A stretch of DNA of 64,000 nt from the NCBI RefSeq assembly GCF_001270495.1, contig NZ_LGUR01000200.1, positions 62,001-126,000 on the forward strand, given 5' to 3'. Under the pieces are notes generated by a model, which made no database searches, was not told where the DNA came from, and saw nothing but the letters and a program-made list of their open reading frames with translations. The stretch comes from Streptomyces viridochromogenes (lineage in GTDB: Bacteria > Actinomycetota > Actinomycetes > Streptomycetales > Streptomycetaceae). Below are positions 48,242 to 61,226 of the stretch, in pieces (position 1 is the stretch's first letter; each line of letters opens with the position of its first letter). The translations under genes and the position numbers were made by a program.

Positions 48242-49302
48242 GCGTGATGTTCTTCGGCGCCGACACGCCCGCCGGCACCACGGCCGGGGGCGGCGCACCG
48301 CCGCACAGCCGGGCCTACGACGACATCCTCACCGTCGCCCGTACCGCGGACCGGCTCGGCTTCCACGCGATCTGGACGCCCGAGCGGCACTTCCAGCAGG
48401 TGGGGCAGGTGTTCCCCAGCCCGCCGGTGCTCAGCGCGGCGCTCGCCGTGGCCACCGAGCGGATCAACATCCGGGCGGGCAGCGTGATCCTGCCGCTGCA
48501 CCATCCGCTGCGGATCGCGGAGGACTGGGCCGTCGTCGACAACCTGTCGCACGGCAGGATCGGGCTGTCGGCCGCGACCGGCTGGCACTCCGCCGACTTC
48601 GTCCTCGCCCCCGGCAACTACGAGGGCCGCCGCGAGCGGACCCTGCGGGACATCCCGCTGCTGCGCCGGCTGTGGGCGGGCGAGCCGGCCGAGTTCACCG
48701 ACGGCACCGGCGCCCCGGTCACCGTCCTTCCGCAGCCCCGGCCCGTGCAGGACACCCTTCCCCTGTGGCTCACCAGCTCCGGCAACCCCGCGACCTGGGA
48801 GGCCGCCGGAAGCCTGCGCACCGGGGTCCTCGGGGCGACCGTCGGGCAGAGCCGGGAGGAGCTGGCCGAGCGGATCGCCCGCTATCGCGCGGCCTGCGCC
48901 GCCGCCCCCGACCAGGGCGGCACCGACGCGCACGGCCGGGTGACCCTGATGGCGCACACGTTCGTCGGCGCGGACGACGCGGAGGCGCGACGCCTGACCG
49001 CCGTACCGCTGAAGAGGTATCTGCGGTCGTACGTACGGCAGACCACGGCGAACCGCACGGCCGACCCGGCGACGGCGGAGCTGACGGCCGAACAGACCGC
49101 GATGCTCGCCGAGTTCGCCTTCCATCGCTATCTGACCTGGGGCAGTCTGCTCGGCTCGGCCGAGACCTGCCGGAAGATGCTCGCCGACCTGCGCGAACTG
49201 GGCTGCGACGAGGTCGCCTGCTTCGTGGACTTCGGGCTCGGCCGCGACGAGATGCTGGCCGGGCTGCACCGGCTGGCCGAGCTGCGGGAGGACGTGGCGT
49301 GA
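48232..49302 (+). CDS. Luciferase-like FMN-dependent monooxygenase (MupA/Atu3671 type)
   Basis: The 356-residue TIM-barrel flavin monooxygenase is of the kind found inside or beside NRPS and PKS lines. It begins MDLSVMFFG and has the typical [26 protein letters not shown] and [23 protein letters not shown] segments. Related domains are often fused within NRPS proteins; here it is free-standing. The likely role is hydroxylation of a carrier-bound intermediate, but the exact reaction is not known. The ATG at 48232 overlaps the NRPS stop by ten bases, and its own stop overlaps the next NRPS start as GTGA. Confidence 0.88.
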   Translation: MDLSVMFFGADTPAGTTAGGGAPPHSRAYDDILTVARTADRLGFHAIWTPERHFQQVGQVFPSPPVLSAALAVATERINIRAGSVILPLHHPLRIAEDWAVVDNLSHGRIGLSAATGWHSADFVLAPGNYEGRRERTLRDIPLLRRLWAGEPAEFTDGTGAPVTVLPQPRPVQDTLPLWLTSSGNPATWEAAGSLRTGVLGATVGQSREELAERIARYRAACAAAPDQGGTDAHGRVTLMAHTFVGADDAEARRLTAVPLKRYLRSYVRQTTANRTADPATAELTAEQTAMLAEFAFHRYLTWGSLLGSAETCRKMLADLRELGCDEVACFVDFGLGRDEMLAGLHRLAELREDVA

Positions 49303-52300
49303 CGGCGACAACGGGGGCGGCCGGAGCGTCGATGGCCGAGCGGTTCAGCGCGCTCAGCGGTGAACAGCGGGTACGGCTGATGCGGCGGCTGGTGGAGTCC
49401 GGGCAGGCGGGCCTGATCCCGGCGGTGGTGCCGCCGCGCGACGGGGACGGGCCGGTGCGGCTCAGCCCGGCGCAGGAGGACCTGTGGGTGTACGAGTCGC
49501 TGTATCCGGGCACCCCGGCGCTCAACCTGTGCTGCGCCTATCACTTCGACGAGACGGTCGAGCCGGTCGACCCGGACCGCCTGGAGACGGCGCTGACCCT
49601 GGTCCGGGGACACCACGACATCCTGCGCGCCCGCATCGGCGGCGAACCGGGCGCGCTCACCGTCACCTTCCCGCCGGAGGAGCGCTTCCGGCTGGAGCGG
49701 GAGGACCTGCGCGGCACCGGCACCACCATCGCCGAGGCCTTCGAGACCTTCCGGCGCCGCCCCTTCGACCTCGCCGGAGAACCCCTGATGCGGGCCCGGT
49801 TCGTCACGGTCGACGAGCGGCGGACCACGCTGATGCTGAGCCTGCACCACGTCATCGCCGACTGGTGGTCCTTCGACGTGCTCCAGGCCGAGTTCGCCGA
49901 CGTCCACCGCGCGTTGCGCGCCGGTACGGCCCCGCCCTCGGCCCGCCCGCGTATCCAGTACGCCGACTTCGCCTCCTGGCAGGGCGAGTTGGCGGAGTCG
50001 GGGGTCTTCGAGGCGCGGCTGGACTTCTGGCGCCGCTATCTCGCCGAGCCCCCGGGGCCGCTCGCCGTGCCGGGCGCCGGGAACGGGCTCGCGGAGGGCA
50101 TCGCGCAGATCCCGTTCAAGGTCGACGCCCCGACCGCGCAGGCGGTACGGGCACTGGCCCGGGAGCGCGGCGCCTCCGTCTACGTCGTCCTGATGGCCGC
50201 CTTCGCGGTCCTCGCGCACCGTCTCACCGGCGCCGACGACCTGGTGCTCGGCACCCCGACCGCCAACCGCGCCGCCAAGGGCCTGGAGCGGGTCATCGGG
50301 TACGTCATGAACGCCATCCCGACGCGCTGGCGGATTCGCCCCGGTGACTCCTTCGCCGACGTGCTCGGCCGGTTCGCCACGGACTTCCCCGAGCTGATGG
50401 CCAACTCCGACGTGCCCGTGGGCCGGATCGTGTCGGCGGTCGCGCCCGACCGCAGCGCCGGGCGCTCCCCGCTGTTCCAGTGGGTGTTCATGCACCTCAC
50501 GCAGCAGCGCAGCGTGGCCGCGCTGCGGGAGTTCAGCGAGCCCGAGCGCATCCACACAGGTGGCGAGCACGACCTCGTCGGCATCGTCCGGGACGCCGAC
50601 GACGGCACGATGGACGGCAGTTTCGAGATCCGTACGGCCCTCTTCGGCGCCGACACCGTACGGCACTGGACGGACGCCTACCTGGAGCTGCTGCGCCGCT
50701 TCACCGCCGACCCCGAGGTGCCGCTCGCCGAGGTCGGGCTCGTGCCGGAGGCCGGCCTGCGCCGCGTCGCTGAGCTCGCGTCCGGCGCCCCCGCGCCCGC
50801 GCCCCGCGCCCTGCCCGACCTGGTGGCCCGGCAGGCGGCCCGCACCCCCGGCGCGCCGGCGCTGGAGGCCGACGGCCTGCGGCTGACGTACGCCGAGCTG
50901 ACCGACCGCGTGAACCGGCTGGCTGCTCGTCTGACCCGGCACGGGTCCGGGCCCGGCCGCATCGTGGCCCTCGCCCTGGGCCGCACGGCGGCCATGGTCC
51001 AGGCCCTGCTGGCGGTGCAGCGCACGGGCGCCGCCTACCTGCCGGTCGACCCGGACTATCCGCCGGAGCGCATCCGGACGGCGCTGGCGGACGCGGGGCC
51101 GGTGCTGGTGGTGGTCGGCGAGCCCGGGGCGCTGCCGGAGACGGCCGTCCCCACGCTCGTCCTCGATGACCGCGTCTTCGACGAACAGCCGCTGAACGCC
51201 GATGAGTTGGCCCCGTCGACTCCCGCCTACGTCATCCACACCTCGGGCTCCACCGGCCGCCCCAAGGGCGTCGTCGTCCCGCACACGGGCCTGACGGCCC
51301 TCGCGGACGGCCTCGTGGACGCCCTGGCGCTGGACGCGGACAGCCGGGTGCTCCAGCTGGCCTCGCCCGCGTTCGACATCTCCGTGGGCGAGCTGTGCAT
51401 GGCCTTCGCGTCCGGCGGCACTCTCGTCGTACCGCCGGAGGGACCGTTGGTCGGGCAGGCACTCGCGGAGGTGCTGACCGGGCGGCGGATCAGCTGTGCG
51501 CTGCTGCCGCCGTCGGTACTGGCGACCGTCCCCGCCGGGGAGTACCCCGAGCTGCGGTCGCTGGCCTCGGGCGCCGAGGCGTGCCCGCCGGACCTGGTGG
51601 CCCGCTGGGCCGTCGGCGGGCGTCGCTTCCACAACGCGTACGGGCCGACCGAGTACACCGTCGGCGCCACCGCGTCCGCCCCGCTGACCGGTGACGGCAC
51701 CGTCCCGCCCATCGGCTCCCCGCTGCCGGGCACGCGCGCGTACGTCCTCGACGGACGGCTGCGGCCGCTGCCGCCCGGGGTGTGCGGCGAGCTCTATCTG
51801 GCGGGGCCGGGAGTCGCGTACGGCTATCTGGGCCGGCCGGGGCAGACCGCCGAGCGGTTCGTCGCCGACCCGTACGGGGCGCCCGGCGACCGCATGTACC
51901 GCACCGGGGACCTGGCCCGGCGCCGGGACGACGGGCAGCTGGAGTACCTGGGCCGGTCCGACGACCAGGTGAAGATCCGCGGCCATCGCATCGAGCCGGG
52001 CGAGATCGCGGCGGTCCTCGCCGGGCATCCCTCGGTCGGGCGGGCGGTGGCCGTCGTCCGGGAGGACCGGCCGGGCAGGCCGCGGCTCGTCGCGTACGTC
52101 GTGGGGGACGGCGAGGAGGTCCCGGTCCCGGACGCGCTGCTGGCGTACGCCGCCGGGCGGTTGCCCGCCGCCATGGTGCCGTCCGACGTGGTGGTACTGG
52201 ACGCGCTGCCGCTGGCGCCGAACGGCAAGCTGGACCGGGCGGCGCTGCCCGCGCCGGGCAACCGTCCGAGCGGCTCGGGGCGGATCCCGGAGGGGGCCCG

Positions 52301-54014
52301 CGAGGTCGCTCTGTGCGCCCTGTACGAAGAGGTGCTGGGCGTCGGACGGGTCGGTGCCGACGACGACTTCTTCCGGCTGGGCGGCGACAGCATCATGGCG
52401 ATCCAGCTGGCGGGGCGGGCGTCGGGGGCGGGGCTCGGCATCACGCCGCGTGACGTCTTCACGGCTCGTACGCCGGCCGCGCTCGCGCTGACGGCCCGGG
52501 AGGCGACGGGTCACGGCACCGGTACCGGTGCCGGCGACGACGCCGGTACGGGGCGCTTCCCGCTCACGCCGGTCATGCACTGGTGGCGCGAACAGGACGG
52601 GGACGCGGCCGCGTTCACGCAGTCGATGGTGTTCCCGGTGCCGGGGGACGTGGACCCGGCGCGCGTCGCAGCGGCGGTGCGGGAGCTGGCGGAGCGGCAC
52701 GGTGTGCTGCGGATGCGGCTGGTGGACGGGGAGCTGGAGGTTCCCGAGGCGGTCCCCGAAGTGGCCGTCGACCGCGTCGAGGTGCCCGTCGGAGCCGACC
52801 CCCGGGAGCTGGCCGAGGAGCTGGCGGCGTCGGTGCGGCTCGACCCGGAGCGGGGGGAGATGCTGCGGGCCACCTGGCTCGACGCGCCCTCCAGGCAGCC
52901 GGGGCTGCTGTTGCTGACGGTGCACCATCTGGCGGTGGACGGGGTGTCCTGGCGGCTGCTGGGTCCCGAGCTGGCGGCCGGGCTGGCCGGGGAGCGGCTG
53001 CCGGAGAACACGGGCACGTCCTTCGCCCGCTGGGCGCGGCTGCTGGCGCGGGAGGCGGCCCGGCCCGGACTGGCGGACGTGGAGTGCGCCTGGTGGGAGC
53101 GGATGCTGGCCGGCCCGGACGCACGGATCGCGGGCGGGCGGGGTGTCGGGGCACGCCGTGCCGTGCTCACCGTGGAGCTGACGCCCGAGGTCACCGAGGC
53201 GGCGCTGTCCGAGGTGACGGCGGCCTTCCACTGCGGCGCGGACGCGGTACTGCTGACGGCCATGGCCGCGGCGGCGGCCCGGCGGCGGGGCGCGGACCCC
53301 CGGGCCGGCACCGGACTGCTGGTCCACCTGGAGGGCCACGGTCGCGAGGCGCTGTCCGTGTCCGCCGACATCTCCCGCACGGTCGGCTGGTTCACCACCC
53401 AGTACCCGGTCCGGCTGGACGCGGGCGGTGCGCTCGGCCCGGACTTCTGGCAGCCGGCGCTGGGCGCGGCCGGTGAGGCGCTCAAGCAGATCAAGGAGCA
53501 GCTGCGCGCGGTCCCGTCGAGCGGTCTCGGCTGGGGACTGTTGCGCCATCTCAACCCGGACACGGCCCCGAAGCTGGCCGCGCTGCCCGTCCCGGACCTG
53601 CGCTTCAACTATCTGGGCCGGTTCTCCGGCGGCGACACGGCAGACGGCGAGCTGCTCGGCATGGCCGCGCAGGCACTGCCGCTCGGGCACGCGGTGGAGG
53701 TGGACGCGGTCGTGGTGGAGCAGGCCGGCGGGCGGCTAGGGCTGAGCGCCGGGTTCTCGTACGCGCGCGGGGTGCTCGGCGAGGAGGAGGTGCTGGAGCT
53801 GGCCCGGCTGTGGTCCGAGGCGATCGAGGTGCTGGTCGAGCACGCCCGTCGGGACGGCACGGGCGGCCACACCAGCTCCGACTTCCCGCTGGTCGACCTG
53901 TCGTCCGATCAACTCGCCCTGCTGGAGGGCGACTTGGAGTTCGGCCTGGACGACGAGGACTACGAGTACGACGAAGAGGACGAAGCCGACGCCTACCAAC
54001 GGGGGGACGACTGA
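49299..54014 (+). CDS. NRPS, domains C-A-T-E
   Basis: This is a 1571-residue elongation module. A short helical N-terminal segment ([19 protein letters not shown]) precedes the C domain (about 50-480, HHVIADWWS at 183). The A domain spans about 500-990 ([11 protein letters not shown] near 647, NGKLDR near 975). T has Ser1031 in GGDSI. A complete epimerisation domain (about 1080-1510) has [11 protein letters not shown] at 1209, EGHGRE, RTVGWFT and LRFNYLGRF. It therefore delivers a D-residue. Specificity residues by hand are D-I-G-L-A-G-A-V-G-K, with no code I know. The last 30 residues are extremely acidic (Asp/Glu/Tyr). Start GTG overlapping the monooxygenase stop. Confidence 0.94.
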   Translation: MTATTGAAGASMAERFSALSGEQRVRLMRRLVESGQAGLIPAVVPPRDGDGPVRLSPAQEDLWVYESLYPGTPALNLCCAYHFDETVEPVDPDRLETALTLVRGHHDILRARIGGEPGALTVTFPPEERFRLEREDLRGTGTTIAEAFETFRRRPFDLAGEPLMRARFVTVDERRTTLMLSLHHVIADWWSFDVLQAEFADVHRALRAGTAPPSARPRIQYADFASWQGELAESGVFEARLDFWRRYLAEPPGPLAVPGAGNGLAEGIAQIPFKVDAPTAQAVRALARERGASVYVVLMAAFAVLAHRLTGADDLVLGTPTANRAAKGLERVIGYVMNAIPTRWRIRPGDSFADVLGRFATDFPELMANSDVPVGRIVSAVAPDRSAGRSPLFQWVFMHLTQQRSVAALREFSEPERIHTGGEHDLVGIVRDADDGTMDGSFEIRTALFGADTVRHWTDAYLELLRRFTADPEVPLAEVGLVPEAGLRRVAELASGAPAPAPRALPDLVARQAARTPGAPALEADGLRLTYAELTDRVNRLAARLTRHGSGPGRIVALALGRTAAMVQALLAVQRTGAAYLPVDPDYPPERIRTALADAGPVLVVVGEPGALPETAVPTLVLDDRVFDEQPLNADELAPSTPAYVIHTSGSTGRPKGVVVPHTGLTALADGLVDALALDADSRVLQLASPAFDISVGELCMAFASGGTLVVPPEGPLVGQALAEVLTGRRISCALLPPSVLATVPAGEYPELRSLASGAEACPPDLVARWAVGGRRFHNAYGPTEYTVGATASAPLTGDGTVPPIGSPLPGTRAYVLDGRLRPLPPGVCGELYLAGPGVAYGYLGRPGQTAERFVADPYGAPGDRMYRTGDLARRRDDGQLEYLGRSDDQVKIRGHRIEPGEIAAVLAGHPSVGRAVAVVREDRPGRPRLVAYVVGDGEEVPVPDALLAYAAGRLPAAMVPSDVVVLDALPLAPNGKLDRAALPAPGNRPSGSGRIPEGAREVALCALYEEVLGVGRVGADDDFFRLGGDSIMAIQLAGRASGAGLGITPRDVFTARTPAALALTAREATGHGTGTGAGDDAGTGRFPLTPVMHWWREQDGDAAAFTQSMVFPVPGDVDPARVAAAVRELAERHGVLRMRLVDGELEVPEAVPEVAVDRVEVPVGADPRELAEELAASVRLDPERGEMLRATWLDAPSRQPGLLLLTVHHLAVDGVSWRLLGPELAAGLAGERLPENTGTSFARWARLLAREAARPGLADVECAWWERMLAGPDARIAGGRGVGARRAVLTVELTPEVTEAALSEVTAAFHCGADAVLLTAMAAAAARRRGADPRAGTGLLVHLEGHGREALSVSADISRTVGWFTTQYPVRLDAGGALGPDFWQPALGAAGEALKQIKEQLRAVPSSGLGWGLLRHLNPDTAPKLAALPVPDLRFNYLGRFSGGDTADGELLGMAAQALPLGHAVEVDAVVVEQAGGRLGLSAGFSYARGVLGEEEVLELARLWSEAIEVLVEHARRDGTGGHTSSDFPLVDLSSDQLALLEGDLEFGLDDEDYEYDEEDEADAYQRGDD

Positions 54015-57000
54015 TGGGCGGCCGTATCGCGGACGTGCTGCCGCTCTCCCCCGCCCAGGAGGGCCTGCTCTTCCATGCCCTGCGCGATCCCGAGCGACCC
54101 GACCCGTATCTGGTGCAGGCCCGGTTCCGGATCGCCCCCGGCATCACGGCCGAGGCGGTGCGGGCCGCGGTGGCCGGGCTGCTGGAGCGGCATCCGAATC
54201 TGCGGGCGTGCTTCCGGCACGAGAACGTCGACCGGCCGGTGCAGGTGATCCCGCGTGCGGCGAAGCCGCCCTGGAGGGAGATCGACCGCACCGGCCGCGC
54301 GCCGGACGAGACGGAGGCGGAGCTGGCCCGGCTCATGGCCGAGGACCGGGGCCGCCGCTTCGACCTGGCCCGGCCGCCGCTGGCGCGGGCCGTGCTGGTG
54401 CGGCACGACACGGGCGCCGACCTGGTGCTGACGATGCATCACATCCTGCTGGACGGCTGGTCGTTGCCGTTGCTGGCGCAGGACCTCCAGGCGCTGGCCG
54501 GGGGCGCCGAGATGCCGCCCGCCGTGCCCTTCAAGCAGTTCCTGATCTGGCTGAACGGCCAGGACCAGGCCCGCGCGAAGGCCGCCTGGCGGGAGGCGCT
54601 GGACGGCCTGACGCCGCCGGCCCTGCTGTCCCCCGTCGGACCGGACGGACCTGAGGACACGGTCGACATCGAGCTGACCCCCGAGCTGACGGGGGCGATC
54701 GCCCGGCGGGCGGCGGACGCCGGGGTCACCGTCAACACCGTGGCGCAAACGGCGTGGGCCCTGGTGCTGGCCCGGATGACCGGTGCCGAGGACCTCGTGT
54801 TCGGTGCGGTCGTCTCCGGGCGGCCGCATGATCTGCCCGCCGTCGAGCGCATGGTGGGGCTGTTCATCAACACGCTGCCCGTGCGGATCGCGCTGCGTCC
54901 CGAAGAGCGCGTCGACGAGCTGCTGGCCCGCGTCCAGGACGAGCAGCTGCGGCTGGCGCCGTATCACCATGTACGGCTGTCGGAGGTGCAGCGGGCCGCC
55001 GGGGTGGGCGAACTCTTCGACACGGTCCTGGCGTTCGAGAACTTCCCCCGCGCCGAAGGGCCCGCCTCCACCGTGGAGCTGGTCGAGACGCGGGACGCGA
55101 CGCACTACCCGGTGACGGTCGCCGTCGTCGCCGGGGAGCGGATGCTGTTGCGTGTCAGCTGCCGCCGGGGCATCTCCGCGGCCACCGTCGGCGCCCGCCT
55201 GGCGCACGCCCTCGACGCGCTGGCCCGCGCGCACGAGACGCCCGCCGCCCGGCTCGACGTCCTCCCTCCGCAGGAACGGCGGCGGTTGCTCGCCCTGGCC
55301 GAGGGGCCGGTGCGGGCGGAGAGGGTGGTGCGTTCAGGGCGTCCGGGGCGCGGGGCGTCGAGCATCCCCGGGCGCTTCGCCGAGCAGGTGGCCCGTACGC
55401 CCGACGCGCCGGCCGTCGAGTCCGACGGCGAGGTGCTGACGTACGGCGATCTCGACTCCGCGTCCGACGGGCTGGCGGGGCGGCTGTGGGAGGCGGGGGT
55501 GCGGCCCGGCGACACCGTCGCGCTGCCGCTGGCCCGGTCCGTGGCCATGGTCGTCGCCCAGCTGGCGGTGCTGAAGACGGGCGCCTGCTGTCTGCCCCTG
55601 GATCCGGGGGCTCCGGCGGGGCGGCTGGCGACGCTGGTGGGGGCGGCGGGGGCCCGCGTGGCGGTTACGGCCGAACCCGTGCAGCTCCCGTCCGGGGTAC
55701 GGGTGTTGGACGCGAGCGGAACGGACATCGCTGCGCCGCCCATGACGGCCACGCACCCCGAATCCCCCGCCTACGTGATGTACACCTCCGGCTCGACGGG
55801 CGAACCCAAGGGCATCGTCACCCCGCACCGAGCCGTCGCCGAACTCGCCGCCGACACCCGCTTCACGGGCGGCACCCACGAGCGGGTCCTCCTGCACAGC
55901 CCGCACACCTTCGACGCCGCCACCTACGAGACCTGGGTGCCCCTGCTGAACGGCGGCACGGTCGTGGTCGCCCCGCCCGGCCCGGTCACCCCCGACCTGC
56001 TGAAGCGGCTGCTGCCCGAGGCGCGCGTCACCGCCCTGTGGCTGACCGCCGAACTCCTGCGTACCGTCGCCGAGATCGCACCCGAGGTACTCGGGACCGT
56101 GCGCGAGGTGTGGGCGGGCGGAGACGTCCTCGCGCCCGGGGCGGTGCGGCGGGTGCGCGAGCACTGCCCCGGCACGTGGGTCGTCAACGGCTACGGCCCC
56201 ACCGAGACGACGGTGTTCGCCACCGCCCACCCGGTGACGGAGGAGGTCGGCGCGTCCGTACCCATCGGGCGGCCCCTCGACCACACCCGGGCCTACGTCC
56301 TCGATCACCTGCTGCGTCCGGTACCGGACGCAACGGTGGGCGAGCTGTACGTCGCCGGCACCGGACTCGCCCACGGATACCTCAACCGTCCGGGGCAGAC
56401 CGCCGAGCGTTTCGTCGCCGACCCGTACGGGCCGCCCGGCGCCCGGATGTACCGCACGGGCGATCTGGTGCGCCGGACGGCCGACGGAGCACTGGAGTTC
56501 GCCGGGCGCACGGACGACCAGCTGAAGGTGCGCGGCGTCCGGATCGAACCGGCGGAGGTGGAGGCGACGCTGACCGGCAGCCCAGGAGTGGTGCGCGCGG
56601 TGGTCGGCGCGGCCGCGGATCCGGCCGGGGGCAAGCGCCTGGTCGCCCACCTGGTCCTGGAGGACGGTGTCACGCCGGCCGCTGTACGGGAACACGCGGC
56701 CCGGATCCTCCCCGCGCATCTGCTGCCCTCCCTGTGGTCCCGCATCGACGCCGTCCCCCTCACCGCGCACGGCAAGGTCGACCGGGCGGCACTGCCGGAC
56801 CCGGCGCCGGTCAGCCCACCGTCGCGGGCGCCGCGCACCGGGCTGGAACGCGACCTGTGCCGGCTGTTCGGCGAGGTGCTGGACGTACCGGCGGACCCGG
56901 ACACGGACTTCTTCTCGGCCGGCGGCCACTCCCTGCTCGCCCTGCGTCTGACCTCCCGCATCAAGGCCGAGCTGGGGTTCCGGGTTCCCGTCCCGCGCCT

Positions 57001-57922
57001 CTTCGAGGCGTCGCGGCCCGCCGCGCTCGCCGACTGGCTGAACGGTCCGGGACCGGACGCGGTCGACGACAGCCTCGCCCCGCTCCTCACCCTGCGTGCG
57101 GGCAGCGCGGACCGGACCCCGCTGGTCTGCGTGCACCCGGGGTCCGGCTTCGGCTGGTGGTACCGCGGACTCGTCCCGCAGCTCGGTCCGGACCGCCCGG
57201 TGTACGTCCTCCAGACGCCGGCCCTGAGCACCGGTGTCCCTCAACTGGCCGAAACCATCGCAGAGTTGGCGAAGCCGTACGTCGAGCGGATCCGGGCCGC
57301 CCAGCCGCACGGCCCGTATCTGCTGGTCGGCTGGTCCTTCGGCGGGCCGCTCGCCTACGAGATCGCGGTGGCGCTGCGCCGGGCCGGCGAGGAGGTGGCG
57401 CTGCTGGGTGTGGTGGACACCATGCCCAAGCCTCCCGAAATCGCCCGGATCCCGCTGGACCCGGCGGTCGTGGAGGCGAAGGTGCTGAGCATGCTGCTGC
57501 GCATCACGGCACCCGGCGCGCCCGTGCCGACGACCCGGGCGGAGACGTTCGCGCTGGCCCGGCACGACGAGAGCCTGATCGCCGGGTTCGACGACGCGCG
57601 GACGCACGCGCTGGTGGACACGATGGCCCACCACATCCGGCTGCACCGTGCGTGGAGTCCTCCGCCGTACGACGGACGCGTGACCCTCTTCTCCGCGACC
57701 GAGGACCCCGAGGGCGTCACGACGGCGGAGAAGACCGCGGGCTGGCTGCGCGGCGCCGCCGGAGTCGACGCCCACGAACTGCCGGGCACGCACTACGACG
57801 TCTTCAAACCGCCCCAGGCGGCACGGATCGCGGCGGTCGTCGAGAAGGCGGACCGGAACGCGACGCACGAGGCGACACGGAACGGCACACAGGGGGAGCG
57901 AACCGTTGGACACCGAGACTGA
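54014..57922 (+). CDS. NRPS, domains C-A-T-TE (termination module)
   Basis: The 1302-residue module starts with a C domain (about 5-430). Its opening [13 protein letters not shown] is of the type that follows epimerisation domains (DCL), which fits the E domain of the preceding protein; HHILLDGWS is at 142. The A domain spans about 455-935 ([11 protein letters not shown] near 590; A10 reads HGKVDR instead of NGK). T has Ser973 in GGHSL. The C-terminal type I thioesterase (about 1040-1290) has GWSFGG with Ser1108 and HYDVF near the end. Specificity residues by hand, D-A-Y-W-W-G-G-V-F-K, resemble valine codes. The ATG overlaps the previous stop (TGATG). Confidence 0.94.
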   Translation: MGGRIADVLPLSPAQEGLLFHALRDPERPDPYLVQARFRIAPGITAEAVRAAVAGLLERHPNLRACFRHENVDRPVQVIPRAAKPPWREIDRTGRAPDETEAELARLMAEDRGRRFDLARPPLARAVLVRHDTGADLVLTMHHILLDGWSLPLLAQDLQALAGGAEMPPAVPFKQFLIWLNGQDQARAKAAWREALDGLTPPALLSPVGPDGPEDTVDIELTPELTGAIARRAADAGVTVNTVAQTAWALVLARMTGAEDLVFGAVVSGRPHDLPAVERMVGLFINTLPVRIALRPEERVDELLARVQDEQLRLAPYHHVRLSEVQRAAGVGELFDTVLAFENFPRAEGPASTVELVETRDATHYPVTVAVVAGERMLLRVSCRRGISAATVGARLAHALDALARAHETPAARLDVLPPQERRRLLALAEGPVRAERVVRSGRPGRGASSIPGRFAEQVARTPDAPAVESDGEVLTYGDLDSASDGLAGRLWEAGVRPGDTVALPLARSVAMVVAQLAVLKTGACCLPLDPGAPAGRLATLVGAAGARVAVTAEPVQLPSGVRVLDASGTDIAAPPMTATHPESPAYVMYTSGSTGEPKGIVTPHRAVAELAADTRFTGGTHERVLLHSPHTFDAATYETWVPLLNGGTVVVAPPGPVTPDLLKRLLPEARVTALWLTAELLRTVAEIAPEVLGTVREVWAGGDVLAPGAVRRVREHCPGTWVVNGYGPTETTVFATAHPVTEEVGASVPIGRPLDHTRAYVLDHLLRPVPDATVGELYVAGTGLAHGYLNRPGQTAERFVADPYGPPGARMYRTGDLVRRTADGALEFAGRTDDQLKVRGVRIEPAEVEATLTGSPGVVRAVVGAAADPAGGKRLVAHLVLEDGVTPAAVREHAARILPAHLLPSLWSRIDAVPLTAHGKVDRAALPDPAPVSPPSRAPRTGLERDLCRLFGEVLDVPADPDTDFFSAGGHSLLALRLTSRIKAELGFRVPVPRLFEASRPAALADWLNGPGPDAVDDSLAPLLTLRAGSADRTPLVCVHPGSGFGWWYRGLVPQLGPDRPVYVLQTPALSTGVPQLAETIAELAKPYVERIRAAQPHGPYLLVGWSFGGPLAYEIAVALRRAGEEVALLGVVDTMPKPPEIARIPLDPAVVEAKVLSMLLRITAPGAPVPTTRAETFALARHDESLIAGFDDARTHALVDTMAHHIRLHRAWSPPPYDGRVTLFSATEDPEGVTTAEKTAGWLRGAAGVDAHELPGTHYDVFKPPQAARIAAVVEKADRNATHEATRNGTQGERTVGHRD

Positions 57923-60900
57923 ATCCGAGGGCACCACCGGCGCGGGGGCCGGGCGACACGAGGAGTACGAGTTCCCGACCTCGGACGCGCAGGCCCGGCT
58001 GCTCGTCCTGGACCACATGGACCCGGGCAGCGCGACGTACCACGTACCGGCGGCCTTCGCCGTGCGCGGGCCGTTCGACCCGGCCGCGTTCGGGCGTGCC
58101 CTCGACGCGCTCGTCGCCCGGCACGAGTCGCTGCGCACGGTCTTCCGCACCGGCCCCGACGGGGTGCCTCTCCAGATCGTGTCCGCCGCCGGGCACGTCG
58201 AGCCGCGCGTGGAGCGGGACGTGCCCGTGGCCGAGGTGGCCGCCCGGATGCGCGCGGCGGCCGCCCGCCCCTTCGACGTGACGGCGGGCCCGCTGCTGCG
58301 CTGCACGCTGTACGCCGTGGCCGACGGCAGCCACCGCATCCTGCTCGTCGCCCACCATCTGGTCTGCGACGGCTGGTCGCTGGGCGTGCTGCTGCGCGAG
58401 CTGTCGGCCGGGTACGAGAACGAGCTCAAGGGCCTGCGCCACACCCAGCCCGAACTCGCCCTGCAGTTCCCGGACTTCGCGGCCTGGCAGCGGGAGCGGC
58501 AGACGAACGGCGAGTACACCGGCTCGGTCGCCTACTGGGCCGAGCGGCTGCGGGGCGCGCCCGAGACGGTCGCGCTGCCGCTGGACCGGCCGCGCGGGGC
58601 GGTCCGTACGGCGGCGGGCGGTACCGGGCGGTTCACGCTGCCGGCCCGGGTCCGCGACCGGATCGCCGAGACGGCCCGGGCGCGCGGCGGTACGCCGTTC
58701 ATGGCGGTGTTCGCCGCCTACGCAGCGTTCGTGAGCCGGCTGTCGGGCGCCGAGGACCTGGTGATCGGCTTTCCCGTCTCCGGCCGGGACCGCCCGGAAC
58801 TCCAGGACATGGTCGGCATGCTGACCAACACCCTGGCCCTGCGGATCGACCTCTCCGGCGACCCGTCGTACCACGACCTCATCACCCGCCTGCGCACCGC
58901 GCTCCTGGACTCCCAGCCGTACCAGGACGCCCCCTTCGAGGCGGTCGTGAACGCGGTCGCCCCGGCCCGTGAGATCAGCCACGACCCCGTCGTCCAGGTC
59001 GTCTTCGGCTACGACGACGACACCGAGCTGACGCTGAGACTGGCCGGCGCCGAGACCGAACGGGTCCATGTGGACCTGGGCACCGCGAAGTTCGACTTCC
59101 ACCTCCAGGTGGAGCGGTGGGGGGACGATCTCGCCGCGTATCTGATCTACCGCAGCGCGCTGTTCGAGGCGGAGACGGTACGGCGGTGGGTGCGGTGCTT
59201 CGAGACGCTGCTGGGGGGTCTGCTGGACGCGCCGGACGCCCCACTGTCGACGGTCGAGATGCTCGCGGAGGACGAGCGGGCCGAGCTGCTCACGCCGGGC
59301 ACTGCAACGCCCTTCAGGGGCGCGGGCCGTTTCGATATCGGGCTCCGCCGCGTGGGCGCGACCAGCCACGACGAACCCGCAGCCGCCAGTCAGCACACCG
59401 CGGCACCCTCAGAGGCGCACCTGGTCCCCAACCTCGTGGCAGCCCAAGCCGCCGCCCGGCCGGAGGCCACCGCCCTGGTCTGCGGCGGCCTACGGCTCAC
59501 CTACCGCGACCTCCTGACCCGTGCCGACCACCTCGCATCCCGCCTCCAGGCGCACGGCGTACGCCGAGGCGACCGCGTCGGCCTGCTGCTCCCCCGCGGC
59601 GCCGACATGGGCATCGCCGCCCTCGCGGTGCTGCGCGCGGGCGCCGCATACGTACCGCTGGACCCGGCGCACCCCGCGGCCCGCCTCGCCTACATGGTCA
59701 CCAACTCGGGCACGTCCCTGCTGCTGACGGCCGAGGAGACCACGGGCCTGACGGCGACGGACGTCCCGGAGCTGCGCGTGGACGAGGCCACGGAGGCGGC
59801 ACCCGCGTTCACCCCCGTGACGTGCGCCCCCGGCGACCTCGCCTACGTCCTCTACACCTCCGGCTCCACCGGCGTCCCCAAGGGCGTCGCCGTCGAGCAC
59901 CGCGCCCTGCTCAACCTCGCCGTGCACGTCCGCCCCGTGTTCCCGGTGACCGAGACGGACCGCGTCCTGCAGTTCGTGTCGTTCGGCTTCGACGTGGCCG
60001 TGTCCGACCTGTTCTTCCCCTGGGTCGCGGGCGCGGAGCTGCACATCGCGCGGGAGGACGAGCGCCTCGGCGAGGCGCTCCAGGCACGGCTGCGGGACTC
60101 GCGGATCACCTACGTCTTCCTGCCGCCGTCGGCCGCGATGACGCTGCCCCGCACCCCGGGCGCCCTGCCCGAGCTGCGCACGCTCGCGGTCGGCGGTGAG
60201 GCGTGCCCGGCCGAGCTGGTCGAGCGGCTCGGCGAGGAGGGCCGCCGGATCGTCAACGCGTACGGCCCCAGCGAGGCCACCGTGTACTCGACCACGGCCG
60301 ATCTGCGCCCGGGCGAGCCGGTGGTGATCGGCCACCCCGTGCCGGGTACCCGCGCCTACGTCCTGGACCGGCGTCTGCGCCCGGTCCCGGTCGGCGTGAC
60401 CGGCGAGCTCTACGTCGCCGGCGCCTCCCTGGCCCGCGGCTACTTCGGCCAGCCGGGCATGACCGCCGAGCGCTTCGTCGCCGACCCGTACGGCCCGCCC
60501 GGCAGCCGGATGTACCGCACCGGGGACCTGTGCCGCATCGACGCGCGCGGCGTGCTGCACTACCTCGGGCGCGGTGACTCGCAGGTGAAGCTGCGCGGCT
60601 ACCGGATCGAACTCGGGGAGATCGAGGCGCTGCTGGCGGGCCATCCCGACGTCACGATGGCCGCCGCGGCGGTGCGCGGCGAGGGGGCGGAGCAGCAGCT
60701 GGTGGGGTACCTCGTCACCACCTCCGAGGTCCCGGACGGGGTGCTGCGCGCCCACCTGGGCGGGCGGCTCCCCGGCTACATGGTCCCGGAGGTCTTCGTG
60801 CGCCTGCCGGAACTGCCCCTGAACCGCTCGGGCAAGATCGACCGGTCCCGCCTCCCGGAACCCCCTTCCTCCCGGCCCGAGTTGAGCCAGTCATACGCCG

Positions 60901-61226
60901 CCCCGGGCAGCGAGGCCGAGCGGCGGGTGGCCCGGGTCTGGCAGCAGGTGCTGACCCTGGACCGGGTCGGCGTCCACGACAACTTCTTCGACCTGGGCGG
61001 GAATTCGGTACGGCTGCTGGCCGTGCTCGCCGGGCTCCAGGACCACCCGGAGTACCGGGACCTCACCCTGATCGACCTGTTCCGGCATCCGACGGTCGCC
61101 GCCGTGGCGGCCCATCTCGACCGTACGGCCGAGCCCGCCGCACCCCACGAGGAGGCGGCGAGGCGTGGCACCGACCGCCGGGCGGCCCTGCACAAGCTCC
61201 GTTCCAGGAAAGGCACGACGCGATGA
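57906..61226 (+). CDS. NRPS, domains C-A-T
   Basis: This is a 1106-residue elongation module. The C domain spans about 20-450 (HHLVCDGWS at 150). The A domain spans about 500-985 ([11 protein letters not shown] near 648, NAYGPSE, A10 SGKIDR near 975), and T has Ser1034 in GGNSV. There is no TE or E. It starts at a TTG (57906) with GGGGGAG seven bases upstream, overlapping the preceding gene by 17 bases. Specificity residues by hand are D-V-S-F-A-G-A-V-Y-K, with no code I know. The C-terminal tail after T is basic ([17 protein letters not shown]), typical before a partner protein. It overlaps the KS-ACP gene by four bases (ATGA), so its chain probably passes to the KS. Confidence 0.94.
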   Translation: MDTETESEGTTGAGAGRHEEYEFPTSDAQARLLVLDHMDPGSATYHVPAAFAVRGPFDPAAFGRALDALVARHESLRTVFRTGPDGVPLQIVSAAGHVEPRVERDVPVAEVAARMRAAAARPFDVTAGPLLRCTLYAVADGSHRILLVAHHLVCDGWSLGVLLRELSAGYENELKGLRHTQPELALQFPDFAAWQRERQTNGEYTGSVAYWAERLRGAPETVALPLDRPRGAVRTAAGGTGRFTLPARVRDRIAETARARGGTPFMAVFAAYAAFVSRLSGAEDLVIGFPVSGRDRPELQDMVGMLTNTLALRIDLSGDPSYHDLITRLRTALLDSQPYQDAPFEAVVNAVAPAREISHDPVVQVVFGYDDDTELTLRLAGAETERVHVDLGTAKFDFHLQVERWGDDLAAYLIYRSALFEAETVRRWVRCFETLLGGLLDAPDAPLSTVEMLAEDERAELLTPGTATPFRGAGRFDIGLRRVGATSHDEPAAASQHTAAPSEAHLVPNLVAAQAAARPEATALVCGGLRLTYRDLLTRADHLASRLQAHGVRRGDRVGLLLPRGADMGIAALAVLRAGAAYVPLDPAHPAARLAYMVTNSGTSLLLTAEETTGLTATDVPELRVDEATEAAPAFTPVTCAPGDLAYVLYTSGSTGVPKGVAVEHRALLNLAVHVRPVFPVTETDRVLQFVSFGFDVAVSDLFFPWVAGAELHIAREDERLGEALQARLRDSRITYVFLPPSAAMTLPRTPGALPELRTLAVGGEACPAELVERLGEEGRRIVNAYGPSEATVYSTTADLRPGEPVVIGHPVPGTRAYVLDRRLRPVPVGVTGELYVAGASLARGYFGQPGMTAERFVADPYGPPGSRMYRTGDLCRIDARGVLHYLGRGDSQVKLRGYRIELGEIEALLAGHPDVTMAAAAVRGEGAEQQLVGYLVTTSEVPDGVLRAHLGGRLPGYMVPEVFVRLPELPLNRSGKIDRSRLPEPPSSRPELSQSYAAPGSEAERRVARVWQQVLTLDRVGVHDNFFDLGGNSVRLLAVLAGLQDHPEYRDLTLIDLFRHPTVAAVAAHLDRTAEPAAPHEEAARRGTDRRAALHKLRSRKGTTR

